Source: Flammeovirga sp. EKP202 (GTDB taxonomy: Bacteria > Bacteroidota > Bacteroidia > Cytophagales > Flammeovirgaceae). From it: 64,000 nt of DNA. Of the stretch, positions 7,874-16,882 are shown in pieces. The notes under the pieces were generated by a model. The model made no database searches and had not been told where the DNA came from. It saw only the letters and a program-made list of their open reading frames with translations. Location of the stretch: NCBI RefSeq assembly GCF_014534745.1, contig NZ_JACVVP010000016.1, positions 1 to 64,000 of the forward strand. The letters are read 5' to 3'. The translations under genes and the position numbers were made by a program. Numbering within the stretch: position 1 is the first letter of the stretch; the number at the start of each line of letters is the position of its first letter.

Positions 7874-8601
7874 ATCCTATTTTGTATTTCTTTCAAAAAG
7901 TTGGGGTTGTTTTCAAATGCAGTACCTATTACTACTATGTCAGCCCCAGCATCAAATTTTTCCATTACGGTTTCAACATCTCTGATTCCACCTCCCACAA
8001 ATAACAATCCCTCCACTGCTTTTCTCACACCTTGAATCATTGTATTCGAAACAGGTGTTTTTGCACCACTTCCTCCTTCTAAATAAAAACTTCTCATCCC
8101 CATTAATTCTCCAGCCATTGCAGTACTTCTTGCAATATCATCTTTGTTATGCGGAATGGGTTGCGTGTTACTCATATATTGAACAGAAGTAGTCGCCCCA
8201 CTTTCCACCAAAATATATCCTAAAGGAATCGCCTCAAGATTGGCCTCTTTTACCTTATGAGCAGCATGAACTTGTTGACCAATTAAAAAATCTGGATTTC
8301 TTCCCGATATCAAAGACATAAATAAAATTGCATCGGCATCAGGTGTGACTTGCATGGCATTTCCTGGGAACAAAATCACTGGCTTTTTCAATTGTTTTAA
8401 ATCATTAACAGTTTTATTAAGAATATTTGAAGATAAAAGGCTCCCTCCAACTAAAAATATATCTGGCAGATGATTTTTATTGCCATTTTTTAAGAAAAAA
8501 AATAGTTCATTTGTCCACCGATCCGGATCGATCAAAACTGCAAGCGTTTTTTTTTGTGATTTTTTTCGATCCAAAAGAGCTTTTTCTGTTTTTAATTGCA
8601 T
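7870..8601 (-). CDS. geranylgeranylglyceryl/heptaprenylglyceryl phosphate synthase
   Basis: This is a 243-residue TIM-barrel enzyme that joins a polyprenyl diphosphate to sn-glycerol-1-phosphate. It is known from Archaea and, as a distinct branch, from Bacteroidota, where the product lipid is not established. Visible signatures are LAVLIDPDRW near the N-terminus, FPGNAMQVTPDADAIL, the YLEGGSGA phosphate-binding loop, FVGGGIRD, and the closing ADIVVIGTA. The gene converges on the helicase with a 4-base 3' overlap and diverges from pyk. No glycerol-1-phosphate dehydrogenase gene lies in the window. Confidence 0.9.
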   Translation of the reverse strand: MQLKTEKALLDRKKSQKKTLAVLIDPDRWTNELFFFLKNGNKNHLPDIFLVGGSLLSSNILNKTVNDLKQLKKPVILFPGNAMQVTPDADAILFMSLISGRNPDFLIGQQVHAAHKVKEANLEAIPLGYILVESGATTSVQYMSNTQPIPHNKDDIARSTAMAGELMGMRSFYLEGGSGAKTPVSNTMIQGVRKAVEGLLFVGGGIRDVETVMEKFDAGADIVVIGTAFENNPNFLKEIQNRI

Positions 8602-8668
8602 TTGTTAATATAAGATGATTAAACAGGATTTGTTCTATTGTATGAATTTGATAAATTCGCATGTGTTT

Positions 8669-8676
8669 CAAATATA
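8669..8676 (-). promoter_or_regulatory. putative -7 element for GGGP synthase
   Basis: On the minus strand this reads TATATTTG, an exact TAnnTTTG, 68 bases upstream of the start codon in the divergent gap with pyk. The -33 box is not clear. Confidence 0.45.
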
Positions 8677-8761
8677 GAGGACAAAAATAAATAATCAGCA
8701 CATCTGATTTTGTTATTTTCCCTCGAACAATTTAAAATTATATATTCGTTAATTAAGAACT

Positions 8762-10192
8762 ATGAGTATCGCAATCAACAAGACCAAAATCGTCGCTACG
8801 ATTGGACCAGCAACAAGAGATAAGCAAAAAATTCTTGAGCTTATTCACGCTGGAGCAGATGTATTTCGTTTAAACTTCTCACACGACGTACATTCTGCAC
8901 ATAAGCAAGTAATCGATTGGGTATCAGAGTACAACTCAAAATTCGGTCATAACATAGCTATCTTACAAGATTTACAAGGACCAAAAATCCGTATCGGTGA
9001 AATCGAAGGTGGAGCTGTTGAGATCGTTGAAGGCGAAAAAATTACTATTACAAACAATCCAGTTGTAGGTACTAAAGATAAAGTATCAACTTCTTACACT
9101 AACATCGTGAAAGACGTTAAAGCTGGTGACAACATTCTTATCGACGACGGTAACTTGTGTGTTCGCGTTGTTGAAGTTAAAGCAAACGAAATCATTTGTG
9201 AAGTTGTTTACGGAGGTAAATTAAAATCACGTAAAGGTATGAACTTACCTGATACTGATATCTCTGAAGCTTCTTTAACTGCAAAAGATAGAAGAGACTT
9301 AGAATTCGGTTTAGAGTGTGGTGTAAACTGGGTAGCTTTATCATTCGTAAGAAACCCTGAAGATATCACTTCAGTAAAAGAAATCATCAAATCTAAAGGT
9401 TCAAATGCTAAGATCATCGCTAAAATCGAGCGTCCTGAAGCAATTGCTAACTTTGATGAGATCTTAAAAGTAACTGATGCTGTTATGGTTGCTCGTGGTG
9501 ACCTAGGTGTTGAGATCAACTTTGAAGATGTACCAATGCTTCAAAAAGAAATGATCCAGAAGTGTAACAGAGCTGCTAAGCCAGTTGTTGTTGCTACTCA
9601 AATGATGGAATCAATGATCAACAACCCTCGTCCAACTCGTGCAGAGGTAAATGACGTTGCTAACGCAGTAGCTGACGGTACTGACGCAGTAATGTTATCA
9701 GCTGAATCAGCAGCAGGTGACTACCCTATCGAAACTGTTCAAGCAATGGTTCGTATCATCACTGCTATCGAGCGTCAAAACGAGAAAATCTACAACAAAA
9801 CGTATGACTTCGACCCTGAAAGCTCAGCGTTTAGCGGTAACTTAATTGCTCAAGCGGCGTCTAGCATTTCTGCTGACCTAGGTGCTAAAGCAATCATCGG
9901 TTTGACTACTTCTGGATTCACTGCTTCAAGAATCTCAAGACACCGTCCTAAGACAAATATCTTTATTTTCTCATCTGACAAGCAATTAGCGGCTACGCTT
10001 AATATTGTTTGGGGTGTGAAAGCATTCCATTATGTACCAAAAGGTTCTTCTGAAGAAACTTTCAAAGAGTTAGAAGAGATCTTAGTACAAAAAGGTTTCC
10101 TTGCAAAAGGTGATAAATTTGTAAACATCGCTGCTTTACCTCTTACTGAAACAGGTAAAACAAACAGCTTAAAAATCGGTACAGTAGAGTAA
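8762..10192 (+). CDS. pyk: pyruvate kinase
   Basis: This 476-residue enzyme performs the last step of glycolysis (PEP + ADP to pyruvate + ATP). The N-terminal TKIVATIGPA, the active-site IAKIERPEAI signature, the MVARGDLGVE loop and ATQMMESM are all present. A C-terminal regulatory domain runs from about residue 355. The length matches class I/II enzymes without the extra PEP-utiliser domain. Codon use is visibly biased toward GGT, CGT, AAC and GAC compared with its neighbours, as expected for a highly expressed gene. It is monocistronic with a strong terminator. Confidence 0.97.
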   Translation: MSIAINKTKIVATIGPATRDKQKILELIHAGADVFRLNFSHDVHSAHKQVIDWVSEYNSKFGHNIAILQDLQGPKIRIGEIEGGAVEIVEGEKITITNNPVVGTKDKVSTSYTNIVKDVKAGDNILIDDGNLCVRVVEVKANEIICEVVYGGKLKSRKGMNLPDTDISEASLTAKDRRDLEFGLECGVNWVALSFVRNPEDITSVKEIIKSKGSNAKIIAKIERPEAIANFDEILKVTDAVMVARGDLGVEINFEDVPMLQKEMIQKCNRAAKPVVVATQMMESMINNPRPTRAEVNDVANAVADGTDAVMLSAESAAGDYPIETVQAMVRIITAIERQNEKIYNKTYDFDPESSAFSGNLIAQAASSISADLGAKAIIGLTTSGFTASRISRHRPKTNIFIFSSDKQLAATLNIVWGVKAFHYVPKGSSEETFKELEEILVQKGFLAKGDKFVNIAALPLTETGKTNSLKIGTVE

Positions 10193-10218
10193 TTCATTAT
10201 TCGCTGTAAATAGATGCT

Positions 10219-10262
10219 GAAGGCCTTTTGAGTGGTTTTACTCAAAAGGCCTTCGTTTTTTA
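10219..10262 (+). terminator. strong intrinsic terminator of pyk
   Basis: GAAGGCCTTTTGAGT (10219-10233) pairs perfectly with ACTCAAAAGGCCTTC (10240-10254), 15 bp with a 6-base loop, followed by a T-run. Confidence 0.95.
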
Positions 10263-10431
10263 AATAAAATTCATTTTAATTCTTTCTTCATTGATGTGAA
10301 ACAACGTTAAAAGACACTATTTATATGTATTCTATTGCCTTTTACGTTGGAAAATTAATGAAGGAATTCTTTTTTTGTATTCGGTAAGGCTTTTGCCTTT
10401 TAGTCGAATTAAAACACTTACGACAGACAAT

Positions 10432-11511
10432 ATGAAACTTCTGGATAAGTATATTCTTAAAAAGTTTTTTAAAACATTTATTTTTGTAGTACTGTTACTA
10501 AACATCATTGTTTGTGTAATTGATTACACTGAAAAGCAGGACGACTTTTTAAAACACGGATTAGATTTTGGGTATGTATTCCAAGAATACTATATAAACC
10601 TATTTATACACTGGGTAAATACGTTGAGTCCACTTTCTATCTTTATTGCTGTTGTATTTATGACTGCAAGACTTGCAGCACATTCAGAAGTTATTGCAGT
10701 ATTAAGTAACGGGGTTAGTTACCCAAGATTCTTATTACCTTATGTTGTTGGTGCGTCTGCAGTAGGATTATTAATTTTTACTTTAGTAGGTTATGTAGTC
10801 CCTTACAATGCAAAAACAAGAGTAGCTTTTGAGATTGAATACCTAAAAAGCCCCTACTACTTTAACGAAAGAGACATTCACTACAAAGTAAGTGATTCAA
10901 CTTACTTATATGTAGAAAGCTATAATAACAGAATCAAAAGAGGTTACAGACCTACTTTAGAAACATTTGATGGCAACAAGCTATTAGAAAAAATCTCTGC
11001 TAACAGAATTCAATGGGATTCTGCCAAACAAGAGTGGAAATTTGACAAATACGAAAAATATACTTTCAACCCTGATGGCACTCAGAAATTTGCAAAAGGG
11101 ACTTCATTAACGAAGAAGTTAAATTTAGATCCTAAGTATTTTGAGAGTAAGTACAATCTCCATGAAACGCTTACAAATACTGAATTATCAGATTATATTG
11201 AACAAGAAAAAAGTAGAGGAGTTGCTAATCTTGGTGTATATGAAAATGCACTTTATGAAAGATACGCTTATCCTTTTGCCATCTTATTGCTTACACTAAT
11301 GGGAGTTTGTGTTTCATCAGTTAAATCAAGACATGGTTCAGGTTATCTAATTGCCATGGGATTTGTTCTTGCATTCATTTACCTCCTAATGGTAATTATG
11401 AGTAGAGCAATTGCTGAGGCTGAAACCTTAAGTCCATTCTTAGCAGCATGGCTACCAAATATTATTTTCACTTTTGTAACTATTGGATTATACTTTAGAG
11501 TACAGAAATAA
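10432..11511 (+). CDS. LptF/LptG-family permease (lipopolysaccharide export)
   Basis: This 359-residue inner-membrane protein of the YjgP/YjgQ family forms, with LptB, the ABC transporter that extracts LPS from the inner membrane. One membrane segment lies near residues 13-33, and two more in the N-terminal third. A roughly 140-residue periplasmic domain (about 115-255) precedes three C-terminal segments, the typical 3 + 3 arrangement. The ATG at 10432 (MKLLDKYILKKFFKTF) is the family's standard opening; an upstream TTG at 10375 would add 19 unrelated residues. LptF versus LptG cannot be decided. The gene stands alone and ends in a terminator. Confidence 0.92.
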   Translation: MKLLDKYILKKFFKTFIFVVLLLNIIVCVIDYTEKQDDFLKHGLDFGYVFQEYYINLFIHWVNTLSPLSIFIAVVFMTARLAAHSEVIAVLSNGVSYPRFLLPYVVGASAVGLLIFTLVGYVVPYNAKTRVAFEIEYLKSPYYFNERDIHYKVSDSTYLYVESYNNRIKRGYRPTLETFDGNKLLEKISANRIQWDSAKQEWKFDKYEKYTFNPDGTQKFAKGTSLTKKLNLDPKYFESKYNLHETLTNTELSDYIEQEKSRGVANLGVYENALYERYAYPFAILLLTLMGVCVSSVKSRHGSGYLIAMGFVLAFIYLLMVIMSRAIAEAETLSPFLAAWLPNIIFTFVTIGLYFRVQK

Positions 11512-11533
11512 AGAAAAATAATTTACATAAAGA

Positions 11534-11570
11534 AGAGTCTAACAGATATGAATGTTAGGCTCTTTTTTTT
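11534..11570 (+). terminator. intrinsic terminator
   Basis: AGAGTCTAACA (11534-11544) pairs with TGTTAGGCTCT (11553-11563, one G-T) followed by an 8-base T-run. Confidence 0.9.
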
Positions 11571-11740
11571 AGATCAAACCTGAATACCCACTTAATCAGT
11601 AAGTGATTTTTAACATAAGAAATACGTGAGGTAATTCATTTGAATAATAACAGATGATTCATTATTTACAGGTTGAAAAGAAATATTCGTTTTGATCTTC
11701 TATTTAAGAATTTCCTCTATGTATAGATAAAAATATTAAT

Positions 11741-12406
11741 ATGAAAAACGCTGTTGTACTTTGGACTGGTGGTAAAGATTCTGCCCTCGCTTACTTCGAA
11801 TTAAAAGACAAATACAATATTGTCAAGTTTGTGACTTTTGTACCTAAAACAGACAAAAAATTTGTTGCTCATCCTGTAGAGTTAATGAAAGCCCAATCCT
11901 CAAGTATCGGAGCTCAACATGAATTTGTGAGGGTTGGAGAACCTTTCAAAGAAGGATATATTGACGCAATGAAACAATTGAAGAAAGAAGGAATTGAAGT
12001 GGTGATTACCGGTGATATTTCAACAATTAATGGTCAACCTAATTTCATTGAAGAATGCTGTAAAGGGCTTTTAGAAATCGATATGCCACTTTGGGAACAT
12101 GACCGCAGAGCATTACTCGACAAGTTTATTGAAAACAACTTCGAAATTTTGATTTCTCTATCTTATAAAAAAGATTTTGAAGAACATATTACAGGTAGAA
12201 AACTCGATAAAACATTAGTTGAAGAACTGAAAGTACTTCAAGATAAAACCGGTATTGATCCGTGTGGAGAAAATGGAGAGTACCATACCAATGTTCTTGA
12301 TGCCCCCTATTTTAACGATAAAATTGACTTAGATTTCACTGTTGAAGAAAAAGAACATTACCATTCTATCAATATTGTGAATATTACGGTAACTCCAAAA
12401 AACTAA
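11741..12406 (+). CDS. Dph6-like PP-loop ATP pyrophosphatase (diphthine-ammonia ligase family)
   Basis: This is a 221-residue adenine-nucleotide alpha-hydrolase. The PP-loop TGGKDSAL lies near residue 9, and the conserved CGENGEYHTNV motif near residue 180 marks the Dph6/ATP_bind_4 family. Archaeal and eukaryotic members amidate diphthine on elongation factor 2; bacteria lack diphthamide, so the substrate here is unknown. The sequence HDRRALLDKFIE is the usual central segment. It is monocistronic, with a perfect hairpin 25 bases after the stop. Confidence 0.87.
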   Translation: MKNAVVLWTGGKDSALAYFELKDKYNIVKFVTFVPKTDKKFVAHPVELMKAQSSSIGAQHEFVRVGEPFKEGYIDAMKQLKKEGIEVVITGDISTINGQPNFIEECCKGLLEIDMPLWEHDRRALLDKFIENNFEILISLSYKKDFEEHITGRKLDKTLVEELKVLQDKTGIDPCGENGEYHTNVLDAPYFNDKIDLDFTVEEKEHYHSINIVNITVTPKN

Positions 12407-12431
12407 ATTATCACTCCTAAATTAACTTTCA

Positions 12432-12474
12432 ATTTCACCATCAATCTAAAACATAATTGGGTTGATGGTGAAAT
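12432..12474 (+). terminator. 13-bp hairpin downstream of the Dph6-like gene
   Basis: ATTTCACCATCAA (12432-12444) pairs perfectly with TTGATGGTGAAAT (12462-12474) around a 17-base loop. There is no T-run, so termination or mRNA 3'-end protection is only likely. Confidence 0.5.
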
Positions 12475-12572
12475 AAATTATAAATACTAGCTATATTACA
12501 ATCCAATTTCAAACAAAACACTAACCCAAAAGTAAACTCTCATTTTTTTACAATAAATATTTCATACACAAA

Positions 12573-14408
12573 ATGAGCAAACTATACTTTAGGTTAATAA
12601 TTACCTTAATCAGCATTTCAGGATTATCCTTTCATCTTGATGCACAATCATTACCTTTCCCTCAATCTAGTGATGTAAGTGAATTGCACTCCACCACTTT
12701 TTTATTCAGTGAAACAAGATCAGGTGACACTGTAATCAACCTCGGTGATATTAATGGAGACGGTTTTAGTGACTATGCAGTGCATAATTATAATTCTTAT
12801 GAAAGTTACTATCTCGTTCTTGGAAAAGCTGATTACCCCTCCAATGTCAATAATGATCATTTTTCAAGATTCCGAAACACTAACTACTTTAATTTCAATA
12901 AAATATATGGTGGTGGCGACATTAATAACGACGGTTATGATGATATTGTCATCTCAGATAAGTGGGACAACGATTGCAATGGTACCTTAACCATTTTATA
13001 CGGTGGACCCTATGTGCCAGAAGTGATTACAAGAGATAATGTTGGCTTACAATTCAAAACCATTTTAGCTGATGAAGAAGACTACAATGACATTTCAATT
13101 ACTAGGTTTGCAAATCATGCAGAAATCATCAAGGATATTAATAATGATGGATTTGATGATATTATAGTTACAGAAAACACACGTGGCGCATCGAGTATCT
13201 GTCCAAATGAAGTAACCAATAGAACTGATGATAAAAGCTATATTATCTTTGGTAAAGAAAACTTTCCAGATAGTCAAAGGCATATCAGTGACATTGAAGA
13301 CAAGGTTGAATTCCATAATAAACGAGATAACAGGTCTGTTGACAACCTTAAAGTTCTTGGTGATATAAATGCAGACGGTTTTGATGATTTTGTTTGCTTA
13401 ATGAAAGAACTAAATGATGAAAATAATGATGGGCATGATGGATATATCGCATTATTAATATTCGGCAAAGAAAATTGGATAGCAGGCAAATACGATATTG
13501 CTGACTTAATAGATAAAAAAGAGGCCATCTATCTAAATATAAAATATAGCGACAACCTTGAGTATATCAATTTTAATTTCAGTAAAATTGGAGATATTGA
13601 CAAGGATGGTTATGATGATTTTGGAATTACATTTGCCTTTAAAGTGGTCACTGGCTTCTGGCATGAGAGGAAATCTATAGTCCTCTATGGCCATAAATCA
13701 ATTGGGGAAAGTCAAATTGATTTAAAAGATATAAAAAGAGTTCAAGGTTTTGAAATTACAACCGATAGTCAATTCAGCCCTCTTTTTTCTAATAGCAGAG
13801 GAGATATAAATGACGATGGTTATGAAGATATTTTATTAACGGACCATAAGGGATCAACTTTTATAATTTATGGCTCTAGTTCTAAATATCACTATCCAAA
13901 AATAGTTGATTTTGGTAGTCACTCTACTGAAGCGAATATAGACGGAAACAGGGCTTTCAGAATAGATAACAGTGACAGTGATACTCATCATACCGCAGGA
14001 ATTACATTTCTCGATGATTTTAATGGAGATGGTGTAAATGATATTGTGCAAGGGGCGATGAGTGATCAAAGTAAACCTCTATTTATTGGAAGATGTTATG
14101 TCGTTTATGGTGTGAAAGATGGAATTATTGCTTCAAATGACATCCTTCAAACCAACGCCTCGACTATCAATTTATTCCCTAATCCCGCTTCTGATTTAAT
14201 AGAATTAAATATCAAAAATGATTTCTTGGGTGATATCGAAATTGAAATCTTTACATTAAAGGGGCAGAACGTCTTATCTTTTATACAAAGAAAAAATAAT
14301 GAAAACCATCAATCTACCATTGATATAAGACATTTACTCCCTGCAACTTATATTCTCAATGTAAAAGCAGAAGAGACTATTTTCACAAAGAAGTTTATCA
14401 AAAAATAA
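12573..14408 (+). CDS. secreted FG-GAP/VCBS repeat protein with type IX secretion C-terminal domain
   Basis: This is a 611-residue exported protein with a signal peptide of about 25 residues (cleavage near LDAQ-S). At least seven FG-GAP-like calcium-binding blades follow, each with a D-x-N/D-x-D-G-x-x-D core such as GDINGDGFSDY, GDINNDGYDDI, KDINNDGFDDI, GDINADGFDDF, GDIDKDGYDDF, GDINDDGYEDI and DDFNGDGVNDI, forming an integrin-alpha-type propeller. The last about 80 residues (from NLFPNPASD to the basic FTKKFIKK end) are a Por-type A sorting domain. The protein should therefore pass the type IX system and be surface-attached or released. The ligand is unknown, and no catalytic domain is seen. 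Confidence 0.92.
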   Translation: MSKLYFRLIITLISISGLSFHLDAQSLPFPQSSDVSELHSTTFLFSETRSGDTVINLGDINGDGFSDYAVHNYNSYESYYLVLGKADYPSNVNNDHFSRFRNTNYFNFNKIYGGGDINNDGYDDIVISDKWDNDCNGTLTILYGGPYVPEVITRDNVGLQFKTILADEEDYNDISITRFANHAEIIKDINNDGFDDIIVTENTRGASSICPNEVTNRTDDKSYIIFGKENFPDSQRHISDIEDKVEFHNKRDNRSVDNLKVLGDINADGFDDFVCLMKELNDENNDGHDGYIALLIFGKENWIAGKYDIADLIDKKEAIYLNIKYSDNLEYINFNFSKIGDIDKDGYDDFGITFAFKVVTGFWHERKSIVLYGHKSIGESQIDLKDIKRVQGFEITTDSQFSPLFSNSRGDINDDGYEDILLTDHKGSTFIIYGSSSKYHYPKIVDFGSHSTEANIDGNRAFRIDNSDSDTHHTAGITFLDDFNGDGVNDIVQGAMSDQSKPLFIGRCYVVYGVKDGIIASNDILQTNASTINLFPNPASDLIELNIKNDFLGDIEIEIFTLKGQNVLSFIQRKNNENHQSTIDIRHLLPATYILNVKAEETIFTKKFIKK

Positions 14409-14560
14409 AACTATTTAATACAATTTGAAGTAGAATTAACTTTTCAATCTTTCTCTTATATTAAGAACCTAGACCTACTGATTTTCAAAGACTTTATAGT
14501 TCAGTAAGCTTTATTAGTTCTTATACTTTGATTGAATTAGTTAATTCTACTTCCTTTTTA

Positions 14561-14568
14561 TACCTTTG
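14561..14568 (+). promoter_or_regulatory. putative -7 element for the DMT transporter
   Basis: TACCTTTG matches TAnnTTTG exactly and lies 40 bases before the start codon. A TTTG lies 30 bases upstream, longer than the usual spacer. Confidence 0.5.
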
Positions 14569-14607
14569 CCGCACAATTATTTAACACCACCTATACTTCC
14601 ATAAATA

Positions 14608-15519
14608 ATGTTCAACGAACAACTTAAACTTCATATCATTGTTTTTGTCTGGGGATTTACGGCAATCCTTGGGGTATTGATTGAATTAGATTCCTTCCAA
14701 TTGGTATTTTATAGAACACTCATTGCTGCAGTTTCAATGTGGATTTTCATGAAATTTAAAGGTTGGGAATTGAAAGTGAATTGGAAAGACGCTACAAAAC
14801 TATTATTAACGGGTGGCTTAGTAGCCTCACATTGGATCCTATTTTTTGCTTCTGCAAAAATCTCAAAAGTCAGTGTTTGCCTAGCTGGCATTGCTACTAC
14901 AGCCCTATTCACCTCACTATTAGAACCTTTGCTAACGAAATCAAGTATTAAGCCTTATGAAGTTGTATTAGGCCTTTTTGTAATAGTAGGTCTTTACATC
15001 ATTTTCCAATTTGAATTTGACCATGCTTTAGGACTCACTTTATCGCTTTGTGCTGCATTTGTTGGTTCACTTTTTAGCGTTTTAAATGGTAATTATGTGA
15101 AGACCATCTCCTCTCCTAAAATTACACTATACGAAATGATTGGAGGCTGTATTACTGCTTTTATTTGCCTTCCATTTCTTTCTGAAAGCGAGACACTTTT
15201 AGCAATTCCTTCAACCCTTGATATCGTTTATTTATTTGTATTAGCTGTAATTTGTACTACAATTGCTTATGCTGTTTGCGTTGAAATTCAAAAAAGTCTA
15301 AGTGCCTTCCAAGTAAACTTAACGGTAAACTTAGAACCTATTTATGGTATTATTCTAGCTTTAATTTTCTTTGGAGAAGAAGAAACAATGACGCCAGGGT
15401 TTTATGTAGGAGCGGGAATTATTTTACTATCTGTACTCTCCTATCCTTTCTTAAAACAAAATTATAACAGAAGATCTTCCAATAGAAAAAAATTACACGA
15501 AGAAGTTATTCAGAATTAA
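14608..15519 (+). CDS. EamA/DMT-family transporter
   Basis: This 303-residue inner-membrane protein has ten predicted membrane segments in two EamA repeats (about 5-135 and 150-285). The second half contains LTVNLEPIYGIILALIFFGE, the usual EamA signature with the proline and glutamate. The family exports amino acids, nucleosides or other metabolites; the substrate cannot be told. The C-terminal end is short and basic. The next gene starts 60 bases later. Confidence 0.9.
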   Translation: MFNEQLKLHIIVFVWGFTAILGVLIELDSFQLVFYRTLIAAVSMWIFMKFKGWELKVNWKDATKLLLTGGLVASHWILFFASAKISKVSVCLAGIATTALFTSLLEPLLTKSSIKPYEVVLGLFVIVGLYIIFQFEFDHALGLTLSLCAAFVGSLFSVLNGNYVKTISSPKITLYEMIGGCITAFICLPFLSESETLLAIPSTLDIVYLFVLAVICTTIAYAVCVEIQKSLSAFQVNLTVNLEPIYGIILALIFFGEEETMTPGFYVGAGIILLSVLSYPFLKQNYNRRSSNRKKLHEEVIQN

Positions 15520-15579
15520 TGAAAACAATTCTTGTGTTTTAGAGGTCTTACTTTTAACTTAAAAAAAACAATTAAAAAC

Positions 15580-16779
15580 ATGACCTCTAACTTATTTTTT
15601 TTAAAGAAATACGCTCTCTATTTCGTCTTATTACTTGTCTCATTTGCCTGTTCAACATCGGATGATGGTGAAGAAATTACGCAAGTCAATAAGACTTTAG
15701 TTTCACATGAAGAAAAGAGTAGTTTTACAGAATCTGAAATCAATGTATTAGCACTTTTAGGTGGATTAGGTGAAGTAGCTCCTTTAATACAAAGCGGATT
15801 CACAAGCTATAATGTACAATACAATACTACTGATAGAGATGGTAAAACAATAATAGCATCTGGCGTAGTTGCTTTCCCAACAGTAGAAGATCAAATCGAC
15901 TGGGTTATCCTTAGTCGTGGTACTATACTTGCTGATAGTGAAGCTCCTTCTGTTTCCACTCTACCTTCTTATGAAATTGGTGCAGCTTTAGGTTTTGCTA
16001 TTGTGGTGCCTGATTTAGTCGGTTTTGGATCTACAGCAGATTATCCTCAATATTATTTTATCAAAGATAAAACAGGTGAACAAACCAATGATTTATTAAA
16101 AGCTGCTCAAGAATTAGCATCAGAATTAAATATTACCACTACGCAGAGAGCTTTCATTACAGGATACTCTCAAGGTGGTTATTCTTCGTTGGCTGCAACG
16201 GAATACATTGAAAAAAACAACCCAGATCTTGAAGTTTTAGCCATACTTTCTGGAGCTGGAGGCTATAATTTATTAAGAGTAATGGAAGAAGTGCTGCAAC
16301 AAGAAAGTTATGATTCTCCTTCGTTTTTAGCTTTAATTACGCAAACCTATTATACTTATTACGGCTGGGATCTTAATACTTTCCCTATTTTTCATGAAAA
16401 TATCACGAACATAGACCAACTTCTTGATGGTAGTTATTCAACTTCTGAATTAAATACTTTACTACCCATGAAGTTAAGTGAGCTCTTTCATGAAGATTTC
16501 CTTACAAGTATGAATAATAAAGATACCTCCCATCCAATGTATCAACATTTAATGGAAAATTCTGTACATACAGTCTCGTCCAACTCCCCCTTTTATTTGT
16601 ATCATTCTCCAAATGATGAAATCATCCCACCTGTGACAAGTGAAGAAACTCACAGTCTACTCCAACAAAATAACAATACTTCCACATATAAATTGATTGA
16701 AGGAGAAAGTCATTCAGATGCCGCAGTCTCAATGTTAGTAGAAGCATTTGGTGATATGACAACTGTACTAAATCAATAA
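15580..16779 (+). CDS. alpha/beta-hydrolase lipoprotein (secretory-lipase-like)
   Basis: This 399-residue predicted lipoprotein has its leader ending in a lipobox with C24 (SFACST). The ATG at 15580 is chosen because the upstream TTG at 15532 adds unrelated residues before the leader. The catalytic triad is readable: S197 in GYSQGG, D346 in SPNDEIIP, and H378 in GESHSD. It resembles large secreted lipases and esterases that act on bulky esters, including fungal LIP-type enzymes. The substrate is unknown. The short acidic linker after the lipid anchor (DDGEE) is typical of surface-exposed Bacteroidota lipoproteins. Confidence 0.85.
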   Translation: MTSNLFFLKKYALYFVLLLVSFACSTSDDGEEITQVNKTLVSHEEKSSFTESEINVLALLGGLGEVAPLIQSGFTSYNVQYNTTDRDGKTIIASGVVAFPTVEDQIDWVILSRGTILADSEAPSVSTLPSYEIGAALGFAIVVPDLVGFGSTADYPQYYFIKDKTGEQTNDLLKAAQELASELNITTTQRAFITGYSQGGYSSLAATEYIEKNNPDLEVLAILSGAGGYNLLRVMEEVLQQESYDSPSFLALITQTYYTYYGWDLNTFPIFHENITNIDQLLDGSYSTSELNTLLPMKLSELFHEDFLTSMNNKDTSHPMYQHLMENSVHTVSSNSPFYLYHSPNDEIIPPVTSEETHSLLQQNNNTSTYKLIEGESHSDAAVSMLVEAFGDMTTVLNQ

Positions 16780-16882
16780 CGATAATTATTGTATTATTTA
16801 CGTTTATATTGATTTTCATCAATGTTTAACTTTCACTTTGTTTGTATATTCATGTACTGATTAAGATATAAACATAAAGATC

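Noticed and set aside
10375-10431. Upstream TTG start for the LptF/G permease
   Set aside because: The added residues are unlike the family; the ATG at 10432 gives the standard N-terminus.
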